Shown here: positions 1-8,613 of the stretch, piece by piece | How the letters are laid out: each line of letters begins with the position of its first letter | How positions within the stretch are numbered: the first letter of the stretch is position 1 | DNA from: Roseimicrobium gellanilyticum | Lineage (GTDB): Bacteria > Verrucomicrobiota > Verrucomicrobiia > Verrucomicrobiales > Verrucomicrobiaceae | DNA: 64,000 nt | NCBI RefSeq assembly: GCF_003315205.1 | Contig: NZ_QNRR01000003.1 | Location: 62,001 to 126,000, forward strand | Direction: 5' to 3' | Position numbers and translations under genes: made by a program | The notes under the pieces: model-generated | What the model was told of the DNA's origin: nothing | The model's database searches: none | What the model saw: only the letters and a program-made list of their open reading frames with translations

Positions 1-2825
1 AGCTCGATGGTTTCGGGCTTTAAGGCAGATGAGCCACCGGAACTTCCAAACCTTCCGGAGCTGCGATTGAAGTCATAGTCGGACTCATACAGCTCATCCT
101 TCACTTCCGTATTGTCATCGAAGTGATGCTTCCACGCCTTGAGCGCTTTCCCATAGCTGGCTGCGCCTGCTTCACGCACCCACGCGGAGGAATCGGCGGC
201 GATGGCCGGGAACATTTCCTCGGACACCTTGGAATCGACCCTCCCCAGTGTGAGCACCGCCGCACGACGCACCCAGTAGTAGGGAGACTTGGCAAGCTTC
301 GCTACCAGTTCCCTATCAGAAACCGTCACGGACTGTCGCAGGATGATCAGTCCCAGGATCTGCAGAGGCGGATTCTTATCCACAGCAACCATCTGCCGCG
401 CAGACTCCAGCATCAGCTTCTTTGTATTATCATCGCGAGCCAGGCTCTCGATGGAGTAGCCATAAGCCTCTGCGGGAGTCAGCAAGGTCTTCGGCTGCAT
501 CAACTGCATGAGCCCAAACCGGATCACCGCAGTGCGCTTCTCGTCCTCCAGCGCGGATCGCATGGCGCGCTGCCGCACCTCGCGCGACGGATCATTGAAC
601 AACGCCTGCCAGGTGGGGAGGTACGCCGGAGATGGATTGCGATCCAGAGCATCCGCCAGTTCTGCGCGATCCTGCACATCCAGTTTCGAAAGCACCGGCT
701 CATAGTGCCTCACAGCCCAGTCGCTGCCAGCGATGACGAGCGTGAGCGCCGCCTGGCGGGCCACACGGGAGGCCTCTCCCGTACCTGAGAGATCCGCAGA
801 ACCAGCGAGGTGATTCAGAGCGTCTTCAATCAGTTCTCCAGTCACCGGTGCACTGGGTCGCTGCGTTGCCGTCGCAGCCACATCGCCTGAAGGCTTCTTC
901 GGAGTGAAGGCGTTCGCCAGGGAATCAACCAGCCCCTTCGGCTTGCCTGGAGGGACATCTCCCGCAGCGGGAGCCACCGGAGGTGTTGTGGCTGCTGCTT
1001 CTCCACCAGGAATGAAAGCCCGCATGAGCTGCTTCTCCAGACTGTCCACCTTGGGCACTGGGGATGGCGCGGGGGCTTGTGGTTGCTCGAACTGGAAGTT
1101 CTTGAGCGCTGCTTCCCACTCGCGATTGCCGCTTGCCGGTGCGGACCATCGCACATTGTCCAGCACCGCATCGCGTTTGGCCGCGTTCTTGCCCAACAAA
1201 GCCATGACCAGGACGGGCTTCACCTCCTTCGATGAACTGGAGAATTTCGCGAGCGTTCGCAACGCGGTGCAAGAAACATCGAGATCCGTATGCGCAGCGA
1301 ACTTCAGCAGCACCTTCTGTTCGGCATTGCCATTGTCCAGCGTGGCAAGCGCCGAAACCAGAATGTCTGGTGGCAGATCTCCCAGGGAGTCCAGCAACTC
1401 CGGCGGCACTGCCTTCTTCATTTGCCCGAAAGCTTTGAAGATGATCGCCTTCAAATCATCATGCTTTTCGAACGCGTCCACCAAGCGCTGGGTCACATCC
1501 ACTCCGTCTGAAGGGGAGCTACGGCCACGCGGCGGAAAGGAACCGTACCCACCGGAATCACCCGCGACCGAGGCCAGCGCCATCACCGCGGCAGCGCGCA
1601 CGAAGCTGTCATCATCATCGATCAATTCGGCGATCTGTCTCTCCAGCCCACCCAGTCGGATTTTGGTGATGCATTGCAGCGCGGCAGCGCGCACACGCCA
1701 GGCACTGTGCTGGAGGCAGCCCTCAATTTGTACTTTCGCTGAATGTGCCTGGGAGCCGAGAAGACTGAGCGACTGCAAGGTCGTCGCCACCATGTCTTCA
1801 TCGTCCGAGGTCAGATAAGGCGTCAACGTTCGTACCGAAGTGGAACTTTCGATTTTGCCGAGGGCGCGGATCGCCGCATGAATCACATTGGCATCCTTTT
1901 CCCCTTTCAAATGCTGCTCCGCCAGGGGAATGGTGCCCGCCTTGCCGATGGAAAGGAGGACATCCATGGCGCGCTCACGCACCAGAGCATCCGGATCACG
2001 AAGCAATTCCCCCACCATGGGCAGCACGGTTTTGGGCGCGGAAGAAATGAGATCAAGTCCCTCCACGCGTTGATCCCTGGTGCCGATGGCCAGATTCCGC
2101 GCCACCAATCTCGCATCACGCACGCCTGCGAGATCGAGCAGCAGGCGGTATTGCGCCTCTTTCAGGCGGCCGCGCATGCCCTCCAGCAGACTGGACTGCG
2201 TGGTGAGAAAAGTTTCGATGAAGCCTATGGCCTGATGCGAGAAAGGCTTGAGTTTCGCCATGGCGCGCTCCGCTGGCGCCGGCTCCCCCGACATGATATC
2301 GCGCAGATATCCCTGCATCATCTCCGTAGAGAGCGTCGTGGCTCCACTAGTGCCGGGCAGTGCCTTGCCACCGCCGTCCGCCCAGGCAGACCAGCGTGCG
2401 AGGGATTCCTTTCTCTGCTCAGGATCCGCCTCCCACGGGTCAAACTCGAGATCGTGTCCCGTGTAGTCCTCCAGCACTTCCAAAGCTCCGAGGCGCACAG
2501 TGAGATCATGATGTGCAAGCATGTCCACCCACGGACGCGCAGGGAAGGGTTCCGCTTTGCGCAGCTGCTCCATCACCACGCTGCGGATGCTGGGGTCTCC
2601 CATCACACGCGCCACTTCCACCCAATCCGCCGGCAGCACATTCGCGAGCTGACCATCGGCGATGTACTTGAGCGAATCCTCCACAGGCTTCACCCGTGCT
2701 GCCCCTTCGCTTGCCGGAGGCACTGCCGGCACGGCGGGAGAAGCACCAGTCGCGGGGCTCTGCGCATGCACATGGCTGCTTCCGAAAAGACAGACCACGG
2801 CCGCCAGCAGCAGTGCGGATGTCAT
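1..2825 (-). CDS. Exported HEAT-repeat protein (3' end outside window)
   Basis: Reading the minus strand from the ATG at 2825 gives an open frame that is still open at position 1, so at least 941 codons are present and the C-terminus is missing. The protein begins with a signal peptide (MTSALLLAAVVCLFG, then HVHAQ), followed by a Pro/Ala-rich linker. The body is made of repeated helical pairs such as 'DLTVRLGALEVLEDYTG' and Asp/Arg-rich 'DPSIRSVVMEQL' segments, the pattern of HEAT/PBS-lyase repeats. The last visible stretch is Gly/Ser-rich. It is the last visible gene of the MoxR/VWA operon, 70 bp after the DUF4159 gene. HEAT arrays usually act as protein-binding scaffolds; the partner here is unknown. 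No clear Shine-Dalgarno precedes the ATG. Confidence 0.85.
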   Translation of the reverse strand, partial: MTSALLLAAVVCLFGSSHVHAQSPATGASPAVPAVPPASEGAARVKPVEDSLKYIADGQLANVLPADWVEVARVMGDPSIRSVVMEQLRKAEPFPARPWVDMLAHHDLTVRLGALEVLEDYTGHDLEFDPWEADPEQRKESLARWSAWADGGGKALPGTSGATTLSTEMMQGYLRDIMSGEPAPAERAMAKLKPFSHQAIGFIETFLTTQSSLLEGMRGRLKEAQYRLLLDLAGVRDARLVARNLAIGTRDQRVEGLDLISSAPKTVLPMVGELLRDPDALVRERAMDVLLSIGKAGTIPLAEQHLKGEKDANVIHAAIRALGKIESSTSVRTLTPYLTSDDEDMVATTLQSLSLLGSQAHSAKVQIEGCLQHSAWRVRAAALQCITKIRLGGLERQIAELIDDDDSFVRAAAVMALASVAGDSGGYGSFPPRGRSSPSDGVDVTQRLVDAFEKHDDLKAIIFKAFGQMKKAVPPELLDSLGDLPPDILVSALATLDNGNAEQKVLLKFAAHTDLDVSCTALRTLAKFSSSSKEVKPVLVMALLGKNAAKRDAVLDNVRWSAPASGNREWEAALKNFQFEQPQAPAPSPVPKVDSLEKQLMRAFIPGGEAAATTPPVAPAAGDVPPGKPKGLVDSLANAFTPKKPSGDVAATATQRPSAPVTGELIEDALNHLAGSADLSGTGEASRVARQAALTLVIAGSDWAVRHYEPVLSKLDVQDRAELADALDRNPSPAYLPTWQALFNDPSREVRQRAMRSALEDEKRTAVIRFGLMQLMQPKTLLTPAEAYGYSIESLARDDNTKKLMLESARQMVAVDKNPPLQILGLIILRQSVTVSDRELVAKLAKSPYYWVRRAAVLTLGRVDSKVSEEMFPAIAADSSAWVREAGAASYGKALKAWKHHFDDNTEVKDELYESDYDFNRSSGRFGSSGGSSALKPETIE

Positions 2826-2895
2826 CGGAGCGGAGCAAGGCTTCTGGAGAAGCCTCCTACGTTCGCCACCCTTGGAGGTGTATCTGCTGCTCACC

Positions 2896-3558
2896 TCAGT
2901 GGAGCAGCGCATAGGCGAGGATGTTGACGTTGAGTTGCAGGCTGTTCGTGATCTCATTGCCCCCGCAGCAGCAGCAGCCCGGCGCATTCGCGGTGTTGTT
3001 GAGCCCATCGGCTGAGTACACCACCACGAGCTTTCCATTGTGCTCGATGCCTTCGAGGTGGCCATTCCCCTCAGACTTTTTCAGCCCCAGATCACTCACT
3101 TTGTACACGGTGCGGAAGATGGCGTGATCCAGCGGCAGCTTCTTGAGTGCCTCCGCGCCAAAGATGGTCTTCATCTCGCGGCGGAAGGCGCGATCCCATT
3201 CCTTGTTGGAGCAACCGGCCGAGGCCAGCAGGAAGCCCCCGCTGGTGAGATACTTCTTCATGTTCTCACGTTCCTTGGGCGCGAGCGTGTAGTCACCCTC
3301 CCCCGTCATGATGGCGAAGGGAAAGAGAAAGAGCTCCTCCCCGGAGAGTTTCACGGCCTTGAATCTGCGATCCGTGGCGATGCTGGTCTCCTTCTGCGCG
3401 GTGCTCAGGAATTCATCGCTGAAGCACGTCGAGGTCTTTCCCGCGGCATAGATGAGATTGCCGCACTGGACAATGCCTTCCTTGGCACTCGAGCTGGGTA
3501 CGGGAGCCAGGGCAGCCACGATCGCCATGGCACTGCTGATGAGAAATGCCGGTTTCAT
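2896..3558 (-). CDS. DUF4159 domain protein, exported
   Basis: This 220-residue protein starts with a signal peptide (MKPAFLISSAMAIVAALAPV). Nearly all the rest matches DUF4159: 'ELFLFPFAIMTGEGDYTL', then 'KKYLTSGGFLLASAGC' and a C-terminal 'LQLNVNILAYALLH'. Members have a GATase1/flavodoxin-like fold and often sit at the end of MoxR/VWA operons in Planctomycetes and Verrucomicrobia; no activity is established. Its start overlaps the stop of the upstream DUF4175-like gene by four bases (ATGA), which indicates translational coupling. A run of four cysteines ('PGCCCCGG') near the C-terminus is unusual and could bind metal or form disulfides. Confidence 0.88.
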   Translation of the reverse strand: MKPAFLISSAMAIVAALAPVPSSSAKEGIVQCGNLIYAAGKTSTCFSDEFLSTAQKETSIATDRRFKAVKLSGEELFLFPFAIMTGEGDYTLAPKERENMKKYLTSGGFLLASAGCSNKEWDRAFRREMKTIFGAEALKKLPLDHAIFRTVYKVSDLGLKKSEGNGHLEGIEHNGKLVVVYSADGLNNTANAPGCCCCGGNEITNSLQLNVNILAYALLH

Positions 3559-6356
3559 GGGGCGCTCTCCTTGGTTTTGGGTTCGTCTGAGAAATAAGAT
3601 TTCACGGCCTCGCGATATTTCGGCGGCACGTCCTCCGGTCGCCAGGCGCGTCCACCAGCCTGGGTAGAAGTGGCAGAGGGCAGATGGTTCTGATCCGCAG
3701 CCTTCGGACTTTCATCGGACGCATGGGTCTGGCGGGCTTCGTTCCCCTTCCCTCCACGACTGCTCGGCGGCTGGCGCAGGTTCACTCGTGGAGGACCGAT
3801 GATGGGCACCTCAAGCTGCATGCCTTCCATTGCGGAGCCGCTTCCGCCAACTGCGCCAAGACCACCCGCACCACCGGAGCCGGGCGAGTTTCCCTGACGA
3901 CCACCTTGCGCACGACCGCGTAACGCAGCGAGCATCTGGGCCATCGCCTGCTCTGCCATGCCCTGACCATTGCAGAAGCCGGGCTGCGATCCCTGGCAGG
4001 TCTTGCAGAAGTCGTCATTCGAGGAGCCGAGAATCTGGTCCAGATTCGCGCGGGCCAGCACGGAATCCGCAGCGGCGCCAGTGAGCTTGCCCTGCCCAGC
4101 CTTGCTGGTGGCATCCGACATCTGCTTGGGCACCTGCAGGAGATCGATCTGATCCAGCACACGTTCGGCACCTTGCTTCAGGTTTTCATATCCTTCCGGA
4201 AGTTTTTCCAGGCGCCCGGGAAGCTGTTCCTGCACGCGCTTGATGCGCTCGTGATTCGCAGCCTGTTGCGCGCGCAGTCCGGGGAGCTTGTGCCGGTTGG
4301 TATCCTTTCCGAGCGCAACCTCCTCCGCCAGGCGTGAAAGAGCTTCGCTCACCTCCCGCTGTTCATCTCGCGCTGCCTGCAGTTCCGCAGCCATCTCCAG
4401 CACACCACCGACGGCGGCGAGGTCATTCGCTTCCTGTTCCTGCTGCGCGAGCTGCTCCGCCCCTTGCTGCAGACGCTCGCCAAGTTTCTTCGCCAGGGCC
4501 TGTGCCTTCGCGGGATCACTCCAGTCATTGGAATTTTGCAACTCGTCCGCATTCTTCTCCAGCTCTTCCTTCAGGCCACCAGCGAGTTCGCTGAGTTCCT
4601 TGTCCGTGGCGAAGGCGGGGAACTCTTTGGCAAACGCCTCAAACCATTCCGCGGCCTCACGCTGCGCCTTCTCCGCCTCCTTGCGGGCTTCATCCAGCTT
4701 GTCCTTATCACCAGCCTTCGCGGCCTCTGCGACCTTTTCCAGGGACTTCTGCGCCGCTTCCAGCTTCTCACGCAGGGCGCGGTAGCGCTCCACAAACTCC
4801 GCCAGCGTGGTGCGCAGGCGGACCTGCTCGCCATATTCCTCCTCGGAAATGATCTTCACGCGTGCGGGAGGAGAGCTTCCCACACCGAGGAGACTGGGAT
4901 TGCGATCGCGTGCCTCGAGCATGAACTCCAGAGTCTCGCCGGGGCGCACACCCAGTGTGGGCAACTTCACTTCGCGGGTGATGTTGAGATTCTTTTCTCC
5001 GGGACCTTCCGTCAGCGATCGGGTGCGATCGCGGAACCCATCCGCAGCGCGCACAAGGTCCACACGCTCCAGGCCAAAGTCCTCCTCCACCTCCCAGGCA
5101 AGCGTGACCGCACTCTGCGGTGTGGCAAAGGCGACCGGTCCGGGAGAAGTCAGCTCCACCTTCGGCTTTTCATCCGGCAGCAGACGCTGGGCGATGAGCA
5201 CGGGATCCTGCATCTGGCCACCACGCACGTCCCGCAGATTGAGCGTCCACACGCAGTCCGCCTCGATGTTCCAGCGGAACTCCACTTCCTTGCCCCCAGC
5301 CTCAAGCGGCACGCCATCCACGCGAGCGATGACCTCGCGTCCCTGCGGCGCCCTTGCTTCCAGCGTACCACCGGAAAGTGGACGATTGCTCAGCGCGCGC
5401 AGGCGCACCTGGCTGCCGCGCAAGCCCCTCAGATCCTCGGTGCCGAGAAGGAACTGCGCATTCGCGAGGCCAGCATACGCGGGCGGGCGCACCTCCACTT
5501 GTGCAGCCTCCAGCTCCGGCTGCCAGAGCACCTCCAGCGGCTTCCATACGGAGCGACCGCGACCGAGGGAAAACGCATACTCCAACGGCTGGGTCACACC
5601 CTCGAGTTTCCTGGTGAAGCGCGTGCCAGATTCACGGAAGGTGGGCAGGTTGGTCACTTCACCGCCTCCGTCGGGCCGGGTCAGCAGACGAACTTCCTCT
5701 TCGATGGGCGCTCCTGTGATATCCACAGCGAGACTGATGTCACGGCCATAGACCACCTCCGCCCCCCCCTTCCCGAGGGAAAACTCATGAGGGCTGTAAG
5801 GGGCCAGTTCCGTTCCGGGATGCAGAAAACGATGTGTAATGATCTTCGAAGCGCGCGGCTGCAACGCCACCAGTGCAATCATCAGGAGCAGTGCACCACC
5901 GGCCACGAGCCACGCCTGCCGGGTCTCGCGACGCGGCCAGAGATGTGCTTGAGGAACCTTGGCGAGATGACCTACTGACCTGTTGATGGTCTGCTGCGTG
6001 AGATACTGCTGCAGCGTGCCGTCCGCAGTCTCCTCTTCCGAGAGCTCGAGCGCGCTTTGTATTTCCCTGCGTCCCGCACCACTGGCCTCATCCGCACGCG
6101 CGGCCACATCCCGAAGCGGAAGCAATCGCGCCCGCAGCACGGCCACCAGAACTCCCACCACCAGCACGGCGAGCACGAAGAGTACCCACATCTTCCGCGA
6201 GGATGGCTCCCATCCGAGATAATAGTCCGTGATCCCGGCGACGAGCAGCACAGCCAGCACGAGCACCACCGCAAGCAACCCACCGGCAAGAAGCAATCCC
6301 TTCCGCACTGTCGTAGCAGAGCGGGTCAATGCGGAGTGCAGGTTTGAGGAAGCCAT
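3555..6356 (-). CDS. DUF4175-like membrane protein with long coiled coil
   Basis: The protein has 933 residues. Three hydrophobic helices lie in the first about 170 residues, followed by a beta-rich extracytoplasmic region (about 175-510), a long Ala/Glu/Lys/Gln-rich coiled coil (about 515-760), a Gly-rich linker and a conserved-looking tail 'VPPKYREAVKSYF'. This layout matches the DUF4175 type of protein found with MoxR/VWA genes. Cysteines at about 784, 787 and 795 (CKTC then C) sit between the coiled coil and the Gly-rich part. It lies 24 bp after the VWA gene and overlaps the DUF4159 gene by four bases. It is probably a membrane-anchored scaffold whose coiled coil faces the periplasm. Family assignment rests on architecture, not on a catalytic motif. 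Confidence 0.75.
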   Translation of the reverse strand: MASSNLHSALTRSATTVRKGLLLAGGLLAVVLVLAVLLVAGITDYYLGWEPSSRKMWVLFVLAVLVVGVLVAVLRARLLPLRDVAARADEASGAGRREIQSALELSEEETADGTLQQYLTQQTINRSVGHLAKVPQAHLWPRRETRQAWLVAGGALLLMIALVALQPRASKIITHRFLHPGTELAPYSPHEFSLGKGGAEVVYGRDISLAVDITGAPIEEEVRLLTRPDGGGEVTNLPTFRESGTRFTRKLEGVTQPLEYAFSLGRGRSVWKPLEVLWQPELEAAQVEVRPPAYAGLANAQFLLGTEDLRGLRGSQVRLRALSNRPLSGGTLEARAPQGREVIARVDGVPLEAGGKEVEFRWNIEADCVWTLNLRDVRGGQMQDPVLIAQRLLPDEKPKVELTSPGPVAFATPQSAVTLAWEVEEDFGLERVDLVRAADGFRDRTRSLTEGPGEKNLNITREVKLPTLGVRPGETLEFMLEARDRNPSLLGVGSSPPARVKIISEEEYGEQVRLRTTLAEFVERYRALREKLEAAQKSLEKVAEAAKAGDKDKLDEARKEAEKAQREAAEWFEAFAKEFPAFATDKELSELAGGLKEELEKNADELQNSNDWSDPAKAQALAKKLGERLQQGAEQLAQQEQEANDLAAVGGVLEMAAELQAARDEQREVSEALSRLAEEVALGKDTNRHKLPGLRAQQAANHERIKRVQEQLPGRLEKLPEGYENLKQGAERVLDQIDLLQVPKQMSDATSKAGQGKLTGAAADSVLARANLDQILGSSNDDFCKTCQGSQPGFCNGQGMAEQAMAQMLAALRGRAQGGRQGNSPGSGGAGGLGAVGGSGSAMEGMQLEVPIIGPPRVNLRQPPSSRGGKGNEARQTHASDESPKAADQNHLPSATSTQAGGRAWRPEDVPPKYREAVKSYFSDEPKTKESAP

Positions 6357-6380
6357 GGAGTATCGGTGCTCAAGGTTTCA

Positions 6381-8591
6381 CTACAGGAGTCCATTCCTAC
6401 GCCGGATGATCCATTCCCCGGCTAATAATACGGCAATGGCTGCCAAGGTCCAGATCTGGTTCCACAGGGGTACCCAACGGGCCTCCTGCAGCTGCACCCG
6501 ATGCACGGCAGGCTCCAGGGTGGCGAGAAGCTCCTTCCACTGGTCCGGGGTCCACATCTTGCCTCCGGAGGCTTCCGTGATTTCCGTGAGAAGCTTCGGA
6601 TCTGCAGAACGCTCATCATCCTCGCGTGGCGGTGGCACGACCTGGAGTGGCACGGAGGGCCCCGGCTTGCCACCCGCGGTGAGGCGGACCGTGCACGTGC
6701 CGGAAACCTTCGGTGTGAAGATGGCGCCCCAGCGTGGGTGCCCGTCTTCCCCCGTGCCTGCAGGCGCGCCCGGAATACGCTCGATGGTCCCGTCCGGCTG
6801 CACCAGTTCGAGAATCGGCTGCGGAATGGGATTCGCATTGCCACGATAGCCGATGCGGGCTCGCACAGTCTCACCTTCCGCCGCCGAACCTGAGCTGAGA
6901 TGCAGCGAATAATCCTCCCCCGGCAGGAACTCCGAATAAGTCGCCGCCCACTGCAGGAGCTGCAGCCAGAAGTCACGATGCCAGTCCTCGTCGGCCTTCT
7001 TGTTGGGATTGAACCCCCACCTCCACAGGCCATCACCATTCACGGCGGCGACGAACCCACGGCCATAACGACGCGCCACCAAGAGCGGAACCTTGGACCC
7101 GCCGCCCACGCGTTCTCCCACGGCAAGCACTCGCGTGAATGGCCGCAACTCGGCCATGGCCCGCACATCTGTGAGTGCTGGCAGCGAACGCCAGACATCT
7201 GCCTTTGCGGAAGGGAGACGCTCGCCGAAGAGACCGCTCTCCTCGCCGTCTGGCGTGGGGATGAGCTTGTATTCCGTGCCCGTCTCCTCACCCCATCGTC
7301 CGGGCTCCAGTGTTTCCAAAGCTTCAAAGGTACCCGCATACGGCTTGCCTCGTGAAAGCAGCAAAGCACCGCCTTGATCGCGCACGAAGGCCTTCAGCAT
7401 GTCGAGCCGCTCCGGTGTGAGAAAGGCATCCGCGCCTTTGCCGAGCACCACGAGATCATGCCGGTTCAGCTCGGCACTGTTCTCGGGAAACACACGCTGG
7501 GTTTCTTCCAGCTTGGTACCGCCTCCGGTGACCACTCGGTAGAAGCGCTCCGGTTGCAGGCGGTACACCGCCTCGACATCCATCATGCCCTGCTCACGCA
7601 GGAGCTGCGCGAGGAACTTGGTATCCCAATACGGCGCGCCCTCCGCGAGAAACACGCGGGTGCGATTCTCCAGCACACGGAGGTGAAACTTGCCGGAGTC
7701 ATTCGCGGGACGTTCATCACCCGGCAGGGGCAGCATCTCCACGCGGTAGTTGCCTTCAACGGCACCCGCAGGAAGCACGAATTCACCTGACACCGTTTCC
7801 CCCGGCTGCACGGCGAGCTTGAGAGTGGCAATGGCATCCGCACCATCCCCGGGTGGCAGGAGGCGTATCTCCGGTTGCACCGGACCGAAGCCCTGGTTCT
7901 CCAACTGCACCGGCACGGATGCTGTCTGATTGGGCAGGGTCACGATCTGCCGGCTCGGAAGGCGCAGTGCGAGATCCTTCCGCAGTACCCGATTGCCATA
8001 CACCACAGCATGAATGGGTACACCCAGCCCCCGGGCACGGGCGATGAGTGCTTCACGCGGACTGGAGACTTCCGTTTCACGTCCGTCGCTCAGGATGAGG
8101 AGGCCCGTCCATCGCGCGCCGGACTCCGCCACCTGGTCCAGCATGACCATGCCGGCGTGCACGAGGCGTGTGCCCTCGCCATTCGCAGCCGCCGGCGCAT
8201 CAGGCTTCCACGGATCTTCCACCTCCTTCGAGAAAAGCCTCGCGGTGATTTCCTCCGGATGCCGTGAAGACTTGAACAGCTGCCGTGCGAGCTCCTGTGC
8301 GCCTTCGCCACGGGACTTGCCCTCCACATCAGCGGTCTTCATGCTGCCGCTGCCATCCACCAGCAGCGCCCATCCGGGCGGCTCCTCCTCACCCTCGGTG
8401 ACCCAGCGGCCCGGGTTCGACAACAGGAGAATCACGAGGCTGATGGCCAGGACACGCATCAGCAACATCGACCAGCGCGGCCCGGGCGAGCCACTCGTTC
8501 CCCTCCACGCCAGCCATCCGCCCAAGCAGACCATGGCAAGCCCTCCCGCGATGAGCAGAGGCCAGGGCAGACTGGGATTGAAATCAGGCAT
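6381..8591 (-). CDS. VWA domain membrane protein
   Basis: The start is set at the ATG at 8591 (MPDFNPSLPWPLLIAGG). A longer frame exists upstream but overlaps the previous gene and lacks protein-like composition. The 736-residue product has two N-terminal transmembrane helices, then a von Willebrand A domain whose metal-ion-dependent adhesion motif is intact (LLVDGSGSM near residue 75) and whose later strand reads 'GLLILSDGRETE'. A beta-sandwich region and a class I glutamine-amidotransferase-like segment (about 300-500, 'LVVLGKGADAFL') follow, and a C-terminal helix with 'RRRNGLL' anchors the tail. Together with the BatA-like neighbour it resembles the paired VWA proteins of MoxR systems, thought to recruit or present substrates. 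It lies 22 bp after the BatA-like gene. Confidence 0.85.
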   Translation of the reverse strand: MPDFNPSLPWPLLIAGGLAMVCLGGWLAWRGTSGSPGPRWSMLLMRVLAISLVILLLSNPGRWVTEGEEEPPGWALLVDGSGSMKTADVEGKSRGEGAQELARQLFKSSRHPEEITARLFSKEVEDPWKPDAPAAANGEGTRLVHAGMVMLDQVAESGARWTGLLILSDGRETEVSSPREALIARARGLGVPIHAVVYGNRVLRKDLALRLPSRQIVTLPNQTASVPVQLENQGFGPVQPEIRLLPPGDGADAIATLKLAVQPGETVSGEFVLPAGAVEGNYRVEMLPLPGDERPANDSGKFHLRVLENRTRVFLAEGAPYWDTKFLAQLLREQGMMDVEAVYRLQPERFYRVVTGGGTKLEETQRVFPENSAELNRHDLVVLGKGADAFLTPERLDMLKAFVRDQGGALLLSRGKPYAGTFEALETLEPGRWGEETGTEYKLIPTPDGEESGLFGERLPSAKADVWRSLPALTDVRAMAELRPFTRVLAVGERVGGGSKVPLLVARRYGRGFVAAVNGDGLWRWGFNPNKKADEDWHRDFWLQLLQWAATYSEFLPGEDYSLHLSSGSAAEGETVRARIGYRGNANPIPQPILELVQPDGTIERIPGAPAGTGEDGHPRWGAIFTPKVSGTCTVRLTAGGKPGPSVPLQVVPPPREDDERSADPKLLTEITEASGGKMWTPDQWKELLATLEPAVHRVQLQEARWVPLWNQIWTLAAIAVLLAGEWIIRRRNGLL

Positions 8592-8613
8592 GAGGTGAAT
8601 GCAGGAAAGAAAG

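Noticed and set aside
123-2927. Several long plus-strand frames (123-788, 904-1818, 1743-2927)
   Set aside because: They are shadows of the HEAT-repeat gene on the minus strand, which shows a signal peptide and repeated helical pairs.
4464-5978. A 504-codon plus-strand frame
   Set aside because: It is antisense to the DUF4175-like gene, which has membrane helices, a coiled coil and a coupled neighbour. The plus frame is Arg/Leu/His-rich without domain features.
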